A DNA stretch of 64,000 nt from Nesterenkonia salmonea. Lineage in GTDB: Bacteria; Actinomycetota; Actinomycetes; Actinomycetales; Micrococcaceae. The DNA lies in assembly GCF_005771525.1 (NCBI RefSeq), contig NZ_VAVZ01000004.1:1-64000 (forward strand), written 5' to 3'. How positions within the stretch are numbered: position 1 is the first letter of the stretch; every line of letters starts with the position of its first letter. Shown here piece by piece: positions 8,939 to 17,851 of this stretch. A program made the position numbers and the translations under genes. The notes beneath the pieces are model-generated. The model saw only the letters and a list, made by a program, of their open reading frames with translations, did not search any database and was not told the DNA's origin.

Positions 8939-9892
8939 TCAGTTGACAGCCTGCTCCAATGCGTCAATCTGAGCGCTGAGGACTTCCTGCACCTCACCTG
9001 AATCCATCTCACCTTCTCCGACGAAGAAGACATGATTGTGACCGAGACTGGCCCCACCCATATGCACCTCCTCAGAATCACCAACCATGGTCATGTTCAC
9101 TGTGAATCCGTCCAGATCCTTATAGGGCTCGATTCCTACGTGCAGAAGCGACTCTTCACCAATTGATGTGCCGCACTCCCGTACTATGGCGTCGTAGTAG
9201 CCCGTAAAGAGGTCCTGCTCCTGAGGAGTGCTGGCTAGAAACATGTACGCATCGGAGCCCTGCACCCCCAGCGGAAGCACGACCATATGATCAACATCCT
9301 CGTCGATGGCATCGAAGGCCTCGACAGCATCCAGGCAGGGCTCGGAAACTCCCAAGCCATCAAGAGTGAAGTTCTTCGTGAGACTTCCATCGTTCCCGGG
9401 CCCAGTGACCACAAGACCTTCGCTGGTGATGCGCAGATCCTCCAGCTCATCCGCCGTGGCGTCCAAATACGCATCCTCAAGCAGTCGAGGATTGAGTTCC
9501 CAGCCCACAGGAAGCTCATCCACGTCCACTAGAACGTCAAGGAATGCGGCTCCGCCCATCGGCACATCGACAGTCCACGCTCTGGAGCCAACGTCGTCGC
9601 GAATGTCTCGTTCATGCTCGGCTGCAAACTGACCTTCCTCCTCCGCATCGGACAGGACACGGACAAGCTCCTGGAGCCGACCGTTGGCATCAAGCTCCGA
9701 TGCGAGCTCTTGCATAAAGGCCTCGAAGAACTTCTCTTCGATCGACACATCGACATCCGGATTAGCCTGAGCTGAGGCAGGTGCGGCACCCAGGGCCAGC
9801 CCCACGGCTGCACACCCGGCCACACACGCGGCCACCGCCCGAATCCGAGCGACTCGGGCCATTGCGGGAGTTCCTGATTGAGACTTGTACAT
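8939..9892 (-). CDS. Secreted protein of unknown function
   Basis: 317 residues. A positively charged start and hydrophobic stretch (about residues 16-36) end in A-P-A-S-A-Q-A, a clear signal peptidase I site. The mature part is acidic (many Asp/Glu), has two Cys residues that could form a disulfide, and has no catalytic motif I recognise. A G-H-N-H-V-F-F segment near the C-terminus could bind metal, but this is speculation. It is upstream of, and co-directional with, the AztD-like gene (gap about 80 bp), and its promoter carries three operator-like repeats, so its expression is probably tightly controlled. Start at ATG 9892 with GGAAGG upstream. Confidence 0.7.
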   Translation of the reverse strand: MYKSQSGTPAMARVARIRAVAACVAGCAAVGLALGAAPASAQANPDVDVSIEEKFFEAFMQELASELDANGRLQELVRVLSDAEEEGQFAAEHERDIRDDVGSRAWTVDVPMGGAAFLDVLVDVDELPVGWELNPRLLEDAYLDATADELEDLRITSEGLVVTGPGNDGSLTKNFTLDGLGVSEPCLDAVEAFDAIDEDVDHMVVLPLGVQGSDAYMFLASTPQEQDLFTGYYDAIVRECGTSIGEESLLHVGIEPYKDLDGFTVNMTMVGDSEEVHMGGASLGHNHVFFVGEGEMDSGEVQEVLSAQIDALEQAVN

Positions 9893-9911
9893 GGTCTACA
9901 CCTTCCAAATA

Positions 9912-9968
9912 TTTGCTCTAGCAAACGCTTACATTGCTACTGTAAACACTTGTGTTTGCTATTGCAAC
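9912..9968 (-). promoter_or_regulatory. Promoter overlapped by three evenly spaced operator-like palindromes
   Basis: Three related 14-mers occur: TTTGCtctaGCAAA (9912-9925), ATTGCtactGTAAA (9933-9946) and TTTGCtattGCAAC (9955-9968). Their centres are 21 and 22 bp apart, two helical turns, so they face the same side of the DNA. On the minus strand TTGCAA (9967-9962) and TACAGT (9944-9939), 17 bases apart, form a plausible sigma-A promoter for the secreted-protein gene; repeats cover the -35, the -10 and the initial transcribed region. This pattern suggests cooperative repression. The regulator is unknown. Confidence 0.6.
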
Positions 9969-10100
9969 CATTGCCGGTTCTCTGCCGATGCGTATGACAG
10001 GGAAGATTCCGCATAGTGAGAAGCAGGACATGCTGGGTTCACACGGCCGATAAAGCTGAGTAACCGCAGAGTTCTACGCTGATCAGCGAGGAGGTGGACG

Positions 10101-10424
10101 ATGGCTGAGCTGGCTGAGGACGTACTAGGCGATGACCACTATCTGTGTGTCCGCACTCCCCGCGGCACAGTGGAGATCATTGGAAGTGTTGTGCACCTTC
10201 CTGGATCTGATCCTGTTCGCCTGGCACCGGGGCCTATGTCTGTGATGCGCGCGCTGGTCAAGGCCCAGGGGGCTGTCATTTCACGGGAACGGCTGCTGTG
10301 GGTACTACCTGACTGCGGGTCAGTGCATGGACTCGAAATGTGGATCTCGCGCCTACGCCAATCGCTGCCTAACCCAGACACTGTGCAGACTGTCGTCAAA
10401 CGCGGATACCGGCTCGCCCTCTGA
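10101..10424 (+). CDS. Stand-alone OmpR/PhoB-type winged-helix protein
   Basis: 107 residues. The C-terminal two thirds form a winged-helix domain: A-P-G-P-M-S-V-M-R-A-L, S-R-E-R-L-L, L-E-M-W-I-S-R-L-R-Q and V-V-K-R-G-Y-R-L at the end. This closely resembles the DNA-binding tail that many actinobacterial uroporphyrinogen-III-synthase-like (HemD-like) regulators carry, but no receiver or HemD domain is attached. A strong GAGGAGG 7-8 bases before the ATG shows that the short gene is the real unit. It is divergent from the secreted-protein gene with the operator array about 130-190 bp away, so it is a candidate regulator of that promoter; this is inference. Confidence 0.72.
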   Translation: MAELAEDVLGDDHYLCVRTPRGTVEIIGSVVHLPGSDPVRLAPGPMSVMRALVKAQGAVISRERLLWVLPDCGSVHGLEMWISRLRQSLPNPDTVQTVVKRGYRLAL

Positions 10425-10475
10425 AGACCCGGACTCAATCCGTCACTCTTAGGCCCTCCGCGCACTGACGAATGG

Positions 10476-11309
10476 TCAATGCGGTGTGCGGACGTAGCTG
10501 AGGTCGAAGATGCGTCGTCCCGCCTCGAGTGCCTTGTACTCAAAATCGGTGACCACACGGGCTGCGAACCTCGGTGCCCATCCGCCCTCAGTATCGAGGG
10601 CATCTTCGAGCGGCAGCGGCTGTGTTTCTTTGCCCAGGCTTGCAGCGTCGAGGTCCCCCAGCCGAACCTGGGTCAGGGGAGAAAATTCTCCCGCGCGCTG
10701 CCCGCTATGAGGATTCCGAAAGCGGTCGGATGCACCAATCACCTCCCGCATCTGCACAGCGTAGTCTGACCAGTCCGTCGCCAAGCGCCAGACTCCGGTC
10801 GGAGCAATAACTCGCGCAGCTTTGTCCACGAACGGCGGTTGGATGAGCCGACGTTTCTTGTGCTTGGACTTATGCCAAGGGTCGGGAAAGAAGATCCAGA
10901 GTTCGGAGACTATGTCTGCCGGCAGGAGCTTATCCATGACTTCAACGGCGTCCAGGCAGGCCACGCGGACATTGGACAGTCCTTCTCTGCGTACACGCGC
11001 TGCGAGTTGCGCAGCACCGGGACGGTATACCTCGATGGCGAGAAAGTCAGTTTCGGGGTTCGCTGCCGCAGCTGCTGCAATCGCCTCTCCGGAGCCGGAA
11101 CCGATCTCAACGATGAGCGGAGCGGTGCGGCCGAACTCAGCTCGCCAGTCGATGCTGAACCCCTGCGCCACTGCGGTGTCCCGTTCGCCGTGGGGGACAT
11201 CAAGCAGTTCTTGTCCCAGTGACGCCTCCCAGGCTCGTTGATAGCTTGGTTTCAGGCGGTTGCTTCGCCGGACAAAGGACAAAGGCTTGCGGTAATGCTT
11301 CTCAGACAT
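10476..11309 (-). CDS. trmB: tRNA (guanine-N7-)-methyltransferase
   Basis: 277 residues of class I SAM-dependent methyltransferase. The SAM-binding loop is E-I-G-S-G-S-G-E (about residues 67-74), and the TrmB hallmark F-F-P-D-P-W-H-K-x-K-H-x-K-R-R is at about 144-158, followed by the conserved T-D-W-x-x-Y. It makes m7G46 in the variable loop of tRNAs in the cytoplasm. A roughly 45-residue N-terminal extension is common in actinobacteria. It is convergent with the winged-helix gene and 11 bp downstream of the penicillin-binding protein gene on the same strand. Confidence 0.95.
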   Translation of the reverse strand: MSEKHYRKPLSFVRRSNRLKPSYQRAWEASLGQELLDVPHGERDTAVAQGFSIDWRAEFGRTAPLIVEIGSGSGEAIAAAAAANPETDFLAIEVYRPGAAQLAARVRREGLSNVRVACLDAVEVMDKLLPADIVSELWIFFPDPWHKSKHKKRRLIQPPFVDKAARVIAPTGVWRLATDWSDYAVQMREVIGASDRFRNPHSGQRAGEFSPLTQVRLGDLDAASLGKETQPLPLEDALDTEGGWAPRFAARVVTDFEYKALEAGRRIFDLSYVRTPH

Positions 11310-11320
11310 AGGGTGTGAGT

Positions 11321-13246
11321 TTAGCCGTCCTGGTCAGCTGATATTTCCCGGGCGCCGATGAGGAACTCGCGCATCAAGGGCCCGTTGGTCGAGGAACCCC
11401 ATTCGCCTTCTTCCAAAAAGACTGCCACCGCGAGGTCCCCTTGGGCACCAATGACCCAGGTATGGGAGTAGGTATCGTCTCCTGAACCCGCCTCTGCAGT
11501 GCCGGTCTTGGCGTAGACGTGCGGACCCGGAATGGGGTCGAGGTCCCGCAGCGTCCCAAAGTCGACGGTTCCGCGCATCAGTTCGCGCAGTTGCTCGCCT
11601 TCCTCTTCAGTAAGCCCATCCCCTTCTGGATGGTCCTCACGTTCCACCAGCCAGGGGTGGACGGTGCGACCATCTGAGATCGAAGCCGCCGCAGCGGCCA
11701 TTCCCAGAGTAGAAGTTTCCACGGTGCCCTGCCCGAAGAGGTTCGCCGCGTGGAGATTCCCCTCGGCGTCCTCAGGAATCTGAGCTTTGATGGCCTGGAC
11801 GCCGATGCCTACGTCATTGTCCATACCCAAGTCCCTGGCTGCCTCGGCCAGCTCAGCGGAGGTGACATCATCCCAAGCCGCTGCGAAAGTCGTGTTACAT
11901 GACACTGCCACAGCCGTGTTGAACGGAATGTTCCCCACATATTGGTCCTGGAAACCAGTCACATTCCGGAACTGCTGTCCTTGAACCGTCACTGAGTTCG
12001 GACAGGGAACGCTGGAGGTGGGCGAAAGCCCGTCACGCAGCATGGCCAAGGCGGACACCATCTTGAACGTGGAGCCAGGTGCAAACGTTGATTCCACAGC
12101 AGTGTTGACATGAGGGGCGTCCGGGTTATGCGTGGCTGAGGCGACGATAGCCCCGTCAGAGGGCCTAATCGCTACCAGAGCTGTGGTGACATCTTGATCA
12201 TCAACAACCCCTTGGGCGAGGTCCTGCATTCTCGGCAGCAGGCCAGTGTGGACGTCCTCCCCGGGCTGCGGGTCCACCGAGTATTTCACTGTGTCACCGA
12301 CGGTGATGTTGATTCCGGGGCTACCACGCAGAGTTGATTCGTGCACCGACTGGATACCCGAGAGGCCGACCATATCTCCGACACTGAGTGAAGGATCGTT
12401 CTCAAGGTGTTCTGCCGTGACGTCTCCGACCCGCCCCAGTAATTGGGGCGCGAAGTCAGAGCTTTCAGCCAGCGGCATCTCGTCGTAGACCAAATGGATG
12501 CCAGGGATGCTCTCCACGTCGGCAGCACTGACGTGTCCGCCGTCGGTGCGCACCACAATGGCTTCTACGAATGCTTCATCCCCGTATCCAAGGACTCGCT
12601 CCTGGAAGGAATCGGCATTGATTCCGACCACCTCTGCCAACTCCTGCGCTGCCTCAGTCTGCTCTTCCTCGGAAGCCAACTGGGACTTGTCCAACCCAAT
12701 CCTGACCACATCGCGGTTGTAGACCATAGCCCGGCCATTGCCGTCCATGATGCGTCCGCGATCAGCGTTAGTCGTGGAGATGCTGACCGTTTCGTGACCT
12801 GCGTAGTCGGGAAGAATGATGTCCATCTCGCCGGCCAGAAGCCAGGTGTCGGATTCCTCGTCATAGGAGTAGTCAGCTTGTGTGGTGTAACCCCACTGCT
12901 CACCATCCACGCCGACCTCTTCGAGGTCCCAGCGGTGTTCAAAGCTGACCGCAGCCGTGGGAGGCCTCACCGAATCTTCAGCGGGCTCTTCGACCTCGGA
13001 CTCCGTCACCTCGACCTCAGGCTCGATGTCGCCGAAAGGACCATGCAAGTTCTCCACCGCATCCGAAAGCGTCTGCGCTTGACCGGACGAAAGGTCAACA
13101 GCGGAGAAGTCTCCAGTGGTGATTGCCTCGGCGGTCGCTTCCGCGGCATCGGAGATAGCTGCCCGTTCTTCCTCATCACCGCAGGAAGTGAGCACACTAA
13201 GCAGGGCACACCCCGCGACGACGACGCCCCACCTGGAATTTTTCAC
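11321..13246 (-). CDS. Penicillin-binding lipoprotein with MecA-type N-terminal domain
   Basis: 641 residues. A signal peptide ends in a lipobox-like L-T-S-C, anchoring the protein outside the membrane. An NTF2-like (MecA_N) domain follows (about 30-140), then a PBP dimerisation domain, then a transpeptidase domain with S-T-F-K (about residue 390), S-C-N (about 448) and K-T-G-T (about 578). Class B PBPs of this architecture cross-link peptidoglycan, and several relatives have low affinity for beta-lactams; resistance here is not shown. It lies between trmB and the heat-shock operon on the same strand, 47 bp after hspR. Confidence 0.9.
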   Translation of the reverse strand: MKNSRWGVVVAGCALLSVLTSCGDEEERAAISDAAEATAEAITTGDFSAVDLSSGQAQTLSDAVENLHGPFGDIEPEVEVTESEVEEPAEDSVRPPTAAVSFEHRWDLEEVGVDGEQWGYTTQADYSYDEESDTWLLAGEMDIILPDYAGHETVSISTTNADRGRIMDGNGRAMVYNRDVVRIGLDKSQLASEEEQTEAAQELAEVVGINADSFQERVLGYGDEAFVEAIVVRTDGGHVSAADVESIPGIHLVYDEMPLAESSDFAPQLLGRVGDVTAEHLENDPSLSVGDMVGLSGIQSVHESTLRGSPGINITVGDTVKYSVDPQPGEDVHTGLLPRMQDLAQGVVDDQDVTTALVAIRPSDGAIVASATHNPDAPHVNTAVESTFAPGSTFKMVSALAMLRDGLSPTSSVPCPNSVTVQGQQFRNVTGFQDQYVGNIPFNTAVAVSCNTTFAAAWDDVTSAELAEAARDLGMDNDVGIGVQAIKAQIPEDAEGNLHAANLFGQGTVETSTLGMAAAAASISDGRTVHPWLVEREDHPEGDGLTEEEGEQLRELMRGTVDFGTLRDLDPIPGPHVYAKTGTAEAGSGDDTYSHTWVIGAQGDLAVAVFLEEGEWGSSTNGPLMREFLIGAREISADQDG

Positions 13247-13293
13247 CCGTTAAGTCTACGGGCCAGCGCCTCAGTGCCGTGGAGCGGCACAGG

Positions 13294-13773
13294 TTATGAC
13301 CGGGACGACCGCCAGACGATCAATTCGCGCCCACTGGGTCGCGGACGCTGCCCGCGGGTCACCGTGACCACATCTCCGCGGGATCCCACGGCGAAGACCC
13401 TGGAACCCCCATGGGCTTCACGTAGTGCGTGACGGAGCTCCCCGACCTGCTCTTCGAGTTCTTCCACACGGTTCTGCAGAGCGATGATTCTGCGGATACC
13501 TTCTAGTGAGACGCCCTCTTGGCTGAGCTGTTGGATCTGCCGCAACTGCTCAATGTCGTAGGGGGAGTATCGCCTGTGGCGACCGCCCTGACGGCGTGGG
13601 GTCACTAGTCCGAGCCGGTCGTACTGGCGAAGAGTCTGCGGGTGCATATCTGCCAGTTCAGCAGCAACGGAGATGACGAACAGCGGGTCGTGGCGATGTG
13701 AGGCAGCCAGCATTCTGGGGTCGTCGCCGTATTCTGCGACGTTGTCGCGAATGCGCACTCTAGCGTATGACAC
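13294..13773 (-). CDS. hspR: Heat-shock repressor HspR (MerR family)
   Basis: About 159 residues. A MerR-type DNA-binding region (P-L-F-V-I-S-V-A-A-E-L-A-D-M-H-P-Q-T-L-R-Q-Y-D-R, then G-R-H-R-R-Y-S) is followed by a coiled coil (about 95-125) and a short basic tail. HspR binds HAIR repeats, with DnaK as corepressor, and switches off the dnaK operon when stress is over. I chose GTG 13773, with GGAGG 8 bases upstream; a GTG at 13782 is in frame but abuts the ribosome site. It is the last gene of the operon it controls. Confidence 0.93.
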   Translation of the reverse strand: MSYARVRIRDNVAEYGDDPRMLAASHRHDPLFVISVAAELADMHPQTLRQYDRLGLVTPRRQGGRHRRYSPYDIEQLRQIQQLSQEGVSLEGIRRIIALQNRVEELEEQVGELRHALREAHGGSRVFAVGSRGDVVTVTRGQRPRPSGRELIVWRSSRS

Positions 13774-13795
13774 GTGGTACACCTCCCTTCACCTA

Positions 13796-14755
13796 TTACA
13801 ACGCAGCTTTGGCCTCTAGACCTTCCCGAGGGTTGGAGCCGCGTGTTGCTTCAGCGAAGGCTCGAACCGCAGCTTCTGCCTCTTCGTTGAGTTCTTGGGG
13901 CACCACCACGTCGAGAACCACGCGCATATCGCCTGAACTGTTCTTCCGGCGGATGCCCTGCCCCTTAAGACGCAGGGTCTTTCCAGTGCTGGACCCGGCG
14001 GGAATCCGGATCTTGACCTTTTCTCCGTGGATAGTGGGGACTTCAGCTGTGGCGCCCAGTGCGGCCTCGTCGAATGTGACCGGCAGGTGAATGCGGATAT
14101 GGTCGCCGTCTCGTTCAAAGAACGGGTGATCCTGGACAGAGACCTCGACCAGAAGGTCACCGGCCCCGCCTGGGCCCTGCTGACCCTTCCCCTTGACTCG
14201 GACCTTCTGACCTTCCTTGATTCCTGCCGGAATCCGGACGTCTATGACATTGCCTGAAGCCTCACGGAGCCCCACAGTGGTACCACGGACGGCACCTTTG
14301 AAAGAGATAGTGGTCTTGGCTGTCCGGTCGCCGCCCTTCGGCGAGGCCCCCCCGAATCGTCCGCCGAAACGGTCACCCATTCCACCGAAGATGTCCTCGA
14401 AGCCGCCACCGAAGCGACCTCCGGCTGTGCCTGGTGCCCCGCCCTGGCCGAAGAGCCCTCCGAAGATGTCCTCGAATCCGCCACCATCGCCTCCGGGACT
14501 GCCGGAGAAACGGGCCCCCGAGCCCATGGCTCGGATAGCGTCGTACTGTTGCCGGTCCTCGGGGTCTGAGAGGACCGAATGTGCCTCAGAGATGTCTTTG
14601 AACCGCTGCTCCGCGGCAGCGTCACCTGGATTCTTATCCGGGTGATGCTGCCGCGCCAGCTTGCGGTACGCTTTCTTTATCTCTTCCGCGGTTGCGTCCT
14701 TGGAGACGCCGAGGATGCTGTAGAAATCTTTATTGATCCAATCCTGTGAAGCCAT
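13796..14755 (-). CDS. dnaJ: DnaJ-type co-chaperone without zinc finger
   Basis: 319 residues. An N-terminal J domain (about 8-75) contains the H-P-D tripeptide that stimulates DnaK ATPase. A Gly/Phe-rich stretch (about 80-135) follows, with a repeated G-G-G-F-E-D-I-F-G-G unit, then two beta-sandwich client-binding domains. There is no CxxCxGxG zinc-finger block, so this is a class B (CbpA-like) protein, as usual for the operon-encoded DnaJ of Micrococcaceae-type organisms. Third gene of dnaK-grpE-dnaJ-hspR; 54 bp after grpE. Confidence 0.95.
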   Translation of the reverse strand: MASQDWINKDFYSILGVSKDATAEEIKKAYRKLARQHHPDKNPGDAAAEQRFKDISEAHSVLSDPEDRQQYDAIRAMGSGARFSGSPGGDGGGFEDIFGGLFGQGGAPGTAGGRFGGGFEDIFGGMGDRFGGRFGGASPKGGDRTAKTTISFKGAVRGTTVGLREASGNVIDVRIPAGIKEGQKVRVKGKGQQGPGGAGDLLVEVSVQDHPFFERDGDHIRIHLPVTFDEAALGATAEVPTIHGEKVKIRIPAGSSTGKTLRLKGQGIRRKNSSGDMRVVLDVVVPQELNEEAEAAVRAFAEATRGSNPREGLEAKAAL

Positions 14756-14809
14756 GGTTCAGTGCGACCCCATACCTTTTCAGGCCGGCGTCTCCCTCCT
14801 CTCTCTTGC

Positions 14810-15634
14810 TTATTCTGCTCCAGCGGACACGATGACCTGCGCGGCACGAAGCAGCCGGTCGTTGAACCGATAACCGGCCCGCACCACAATAGCGATCCGG
14901 TCGGCCTCGATCTCCGGGTGCGGCTGCTGCATGATCGCCTCGTGCTCATTGGGGTCAAACTCTTCCCCCACCTCCCCGACTGGAGTCAGGCCCTGTTGAG
15001 TCAGGGTCTGCTCAAGCCGACTAGCGATATGAGCGAACGGGCCGTCTTCGAGGTCCCCAGCCTGCCTTGCTGCAGCGATGTCATCGAGCACTGGCATCAG
15101 CTCAGAGATCAGCTGCCCCTTGACCCGCTCCTTCTCAAGGGAGCGGTCACGCTCGACGCGTCGCCGGTAGTTGACGTACTCCGCCTGCACACGGCGAAGA
15201 TCGTTCTCCAGTTCCGCTTCCCGGTCATAACCGGAGGCATCGAGAATCTGCTCGGCAGCCTCGATGTTCTCCTCCGGCTCCGTTTCGACACCGCCTACGG
15301 CCTCGTCGAGGGGAACTTCTCGCAGTTCTGGATCCTCAACCACATGTGGATCCTCGTTCAGCTCTGGATCGTGATCAGCGTCCTCACCGGCTGGCTCCTC
15401 ATGCGCTTGAGGAGCCTCGAACGACTCGTCAGGGGCATCGGCCAGGATCCGCTCAGCCTCGGCCAGCGGGTCCGCTGACGGATCCGTTGCCGCGGCTTCA
15501 CGATCCTCCGCTGTAGCTTCGCCCTCAGCCGGCTGCCGGGCCGCTCCAGTCTCTGGATCGAACCGACGCTTATCGGTGAAGCGAATAGGCTCGGCTGGTT
15601 CTGTCGCTTCGGGGTTGTACTTGTCCTTAGCCAT
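14810..15634 (-). CDS. grpE: Nucleotide exchange factor GrpE
   Basis: 274 residues, longer than the typical ~200 because of an acidic, low-complexity N-terminal extension of about 130 residues. The conserved part begins with a long helix (L-E-N-D-L-R-R-V-Q-A-E-Y-V-N-Y-R-R-R), then the beta-domain with F-D-P-N-x-H-E-A-I. GrpE releases ADP from DnaK and acts as a thermosensor. It starts 13 bp after the dnaK stop. Confidence 0.95.
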   Translation of the reverse strand: MAKDKYNPEATEPAEPIRFTDKRRFDPETGAARQPAEGEATAEDREAAATDPSADPLAEAERILADAPDESFEAPQAHEEPAGEDADHDPELNEDPHVVEDPELREVPLDEAVGGVETEPEENIEAAEQILDASGYDREAELENDLRRVQAEYVNYRRRVERDRSLEKERVKGQLISELMPVLDDIAAARQAGDLEDGPFAHIASRLEQTLTQQGLTPVGEVGEEFDPNEHEAIMQQPHPEIEADRIAIVVRAGYRFNDRLLRAAQVIVSAGAE

Positions 15635-15647
15635 TGACTAGGACTCC

Positions 15648-17513
15648 TTACTTCTTGTCGGCGTCGTCGTCCTCGTCCACGACCTCGGCGTCGACGATAT
15701 CCTCGTCCTCGCCACCGGCCTCACCGGCTGGTGCCTCTTCAGCGCCAGGGGTGGACTCTGAACCCTGAGCATAGAGCGCTTCGCCGATCTTGACCTGAGA
15801 AGCCTGAAGCTTCTCGTATGCGGCATTGACCTCGTCCTCGTTGTCGGTGTTCTCAAGCGCCTGCTTGAGCGCGTCAACGTCGGCCTGGACTTCGTTCTTG
15901 ACTTCCTCAGGGAGCTTCTCTGCGTTTTCCTTCAGCAGCTTGTCCACCGAGTATGCAGAGGCCTCAGCGGCATTGCGACGCTCGGCTGCTTCCCTGCGCT
16001 TCTTGTCTTCGTCAGCGTGCTTCTCAGCGTCCGCGACCATGCGGTCGATGTCTTCCTTCTCCAAGGAAGTACCGCCGGTGATGGTCATCGACTGCTCCTT
16101 GTCGGTGCCCTTGTCCTTCGCTGAGACGTGGACGATGCCGTTGGCGTCGATGTCGAACGTCACCTCGATCTGAGGCATGCCTCGAGGTGCAGGCGCGATG
16201 CCCGTCAGTTCGAAGGTACCCAGCGGCTTATTGTCGCGAGTGAACTCACGCTCACCCTGGAAGACCTGGATGGCCACCGACGGCTGGTTGTCCTCAGCAG
16301 TGGAGAAGACCTCGGACTTCTTGGTGGGGATCGCGGTATTGCGCTCGATGAGCTTGGTCATCACACCACCCTTGGTCTCGATGCCCAGGGAAAGCGGAGT
16401 GACGTCAATGAGCAGAACGTCTTTGCGCTCACCGGCAAGCACACCGGCCTGCAGAGCAGCACCGACGGCCACCACTTCATCCGGGTTCACGGACTTGTTG
16501 GCCTCTTTGCCGGCGAGCTGCTTGACCAGTTCTGCCACGGCGGGCATACGGGTGGAGCCACCGACCAGAATCACATGATCAATTTCCGAGATCTGGATCC
16601 CGGCTTCTTTGATGACGTCATTGAACGGCTTTTTGGTCCGCTCCAGCAGGTCGGAGGTCAGATCCTCAAACTTGGCGCGGGAGAGCGTCTCATTGACGTG
16701 GACCGGGGAGCCGTCATGCTGAGTGGCGTAGGGGATGTTGATGTTCGCAGTGGAGGTTGAGGAGAGCTCCTTCTTGGCGCGCTCCGCCTCCTCCTTCAGA
16801 CGTGGCACGGCGATCTTGTCCTTGGACAGGTCAACGCCTTCCTTCTGCTTGACCTGCGCGACCAACCAGTCGATGATGCGCTGGTCCCAGTCATCGCCGC
16901 CGAGCCGGTTGTCACCGGCAGTGGAGCGGACCTGGATGGTGGAGAAGTCGTCCTCATCCTTGCCGACTTCCAGCAGGGAGACGTCGAAAGTACCACCACC
17001 GAGGTCGAAGACCAGGATCTGTTCGTCCTCTTTGCCCTTTTCCAGGCCATAGGCCAGGGCTGCGGCGGTGGGCTCGTTAACGATGCGGGAGACCTTCAGC
17101 CCGGCAATCTCGCCGGCTTCTTTGGTCGCCTGACGCTCAGCGTCGTTGAAGTATGCGGGGACGGTGATGACTGCCTCGGAGACATCCTCACCCAGGTAGG
17201 ACTCGGCGTCGTGCTTGAGCTTCATCAGGGTGCGGGCCGAGATTTCCTGCGGCGTGTACTTTTTGCCGTCAACCTCGGTTTCCCAGTCCGTGCCCATATG
17301 GCGCTTGACTGAGGCGATGGTGCGGTCTGGGTTTGACACTGCCTGGCGGCGGGCTACTTCACCGACGAGCACTTCACCGGACTTGGAGAAGGCCACCACT
17401 GAAGGGGTGGTGCGGGCACCTTCAGCATTGGCGATGACAGTGGGCTCACCGCCTTCGAGGACAGTGACGACTGAGTTAGTGGTTCCGAGGTCGATTCCGA
17501 CTGCGCGAGACAT
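15648..17513 (-). CDS. dnaK: Molecular chaperone DnaK (Hsp70)
   Basis: 621 residues. The N-terminal ATPase domain opens with [10 protein letters not shown] and contains F-D-L-G-G-G-T-F-D and V-G-G-S-T-R-M-P. The substrate-binding domain and lid follow, ending in an acidic tail rich in Glu/Asp. It lacks the 24-residue loop of proteobacterial DnaK, as expected in a Gram-positive. The ATG at 17513 has GGAG 7 bases upstream; the frame extends further upstream but into the promoter and HAIR elements. First gene of the heat-shock operon. Confidence 0.97.
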   Translation of the reverse strand: MSRAVGIDLGTTNSVVTVLEGGEPTVIANAEGARTTPSVVAFSKSGEVLVGEVARRQAVSNPDRTIASVKRHMGTDWETEVDGKKYTPQEISARTLMKLKHDAESYLGEDVSEAVITVPAYFNDAERQATKEAGEIAGLKVSRIVNEPTAAALAYGLEKGKEDEQILVFDLGGGTFDVSLLEVGKDEDDFSTIQVRSTAGDNRLGGDDWDQRIIDWLVAQVKQKEGVDLSKDKIAVPRLKEEAERAKKELSSTSTANINIPYATQHDGSPVHVNETLSRAKFEDLTSDLLERTKKPFNDVIKEAGIQISEIDHVILVGGSTRMPAVAELVKQLAGKEANKSVNPDEVVAVGAALQAGVLAGERKDVLLIDVTPLSLGIETKGGVMTKLIERNTAIPTKKSEVFSTAEDNQPSVAIQVFQGEREFTRDNKPLGTFELTGIAPAPRGMPQIEVTFDIDANGIVHVSAKDKGTDKEQSMTITGGTSLEKEDIDRMVADAEKHADEDKKRREAAERRNAAEASAYSVDKLLKENAEKLPEEVKNEVQADVDALKQALENTDNEDEVNAAYEKLQASQVKIGEALYAQGSESTPGAEEAPAGEAGGEDEDIVDAEVVDEDDDADKK

Positions 17514-17558
17514 TCGGTCTCCTTTCGTGAGGATTTCCTTCAAAGCACTGCATCTTGC

Positions 17559-17632
17559 ATTGAGCGAGTTCGACTCAAGTCTGAAACTTGAGCTGACCCT
17601 TGTCAAACTGACTTGAGTCGACTGCACTCAAC
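17559..17632 (-). promoter_or_regulatory. dnaK promoter flanked by two HspR (HAIR) sites
   Basis: The HspR consensus is CTTGAGT-N7-ACTCAAG. Site 1 is CTTGAGT-N7-ACTCAAC at 17612-17632. Site 2 is ATTGAGC-N7-ACTCAAG at 17559-17579. Between them, on the minus strand, TTGACA (17606-17601) and CAGACT (17583-17578) lie 17 bases apart as a sigma-A-type promoter. Site 2 overlaps the -10 and site 1 sits just upstream of the -35; the centres are 53 bp (five turns) apart. A further half-site, CTTGAGC, lies in the spacer. HspR made from the operon would shut this promoter. Confidence 0.85.
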
Positions 17633-17769
17633 TTTGCTTTTCAGGGATTTCAACGACGGCGCCCTCGGCTCTATTCCCGCCCAGTCCAGCCCACTCCCCT
17701 CCGACTCCAGACCTCCGGAAGACCACGTTGTGAGCTCCAACAGCCACCTGCAGCCGCCACCAATGAAGG

Positions 17770-17832
17770 AGCGTCTCAGGATGTGGGGAACTGGGGCAAA
17801 ATGTGCCGAAGTTTCCAACATCCTGAGACGCT
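17770..17832 (-). terminator. Hairpin terminator downstream of gabD
   Basis: A perfect 15-bp inverted repeat, AGCGTCTCAGGATGT (17770-17784) and its complement (17818-17832), with a partly paired interior. It lies 20 bp after the gabD stop on the minus strand. No long T-run follows, so it may act as a stem-loop end or as a bidirectional barrier between gabD and the dnaK promoter. The stretch between 17633 and 17769 holds nothing else I recognise. Confidence 0.65.
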
Positions 17833-17851
17833 TTCTGGGGCGGCGGCGACC

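Noticed and set aside
12443-13432. 329-residue plus-strand frame opposite the penicillin-binding protein gene.
   Set aside because: Antisense shadow of a well-supported gene with all PBP motifs on the minus strand.
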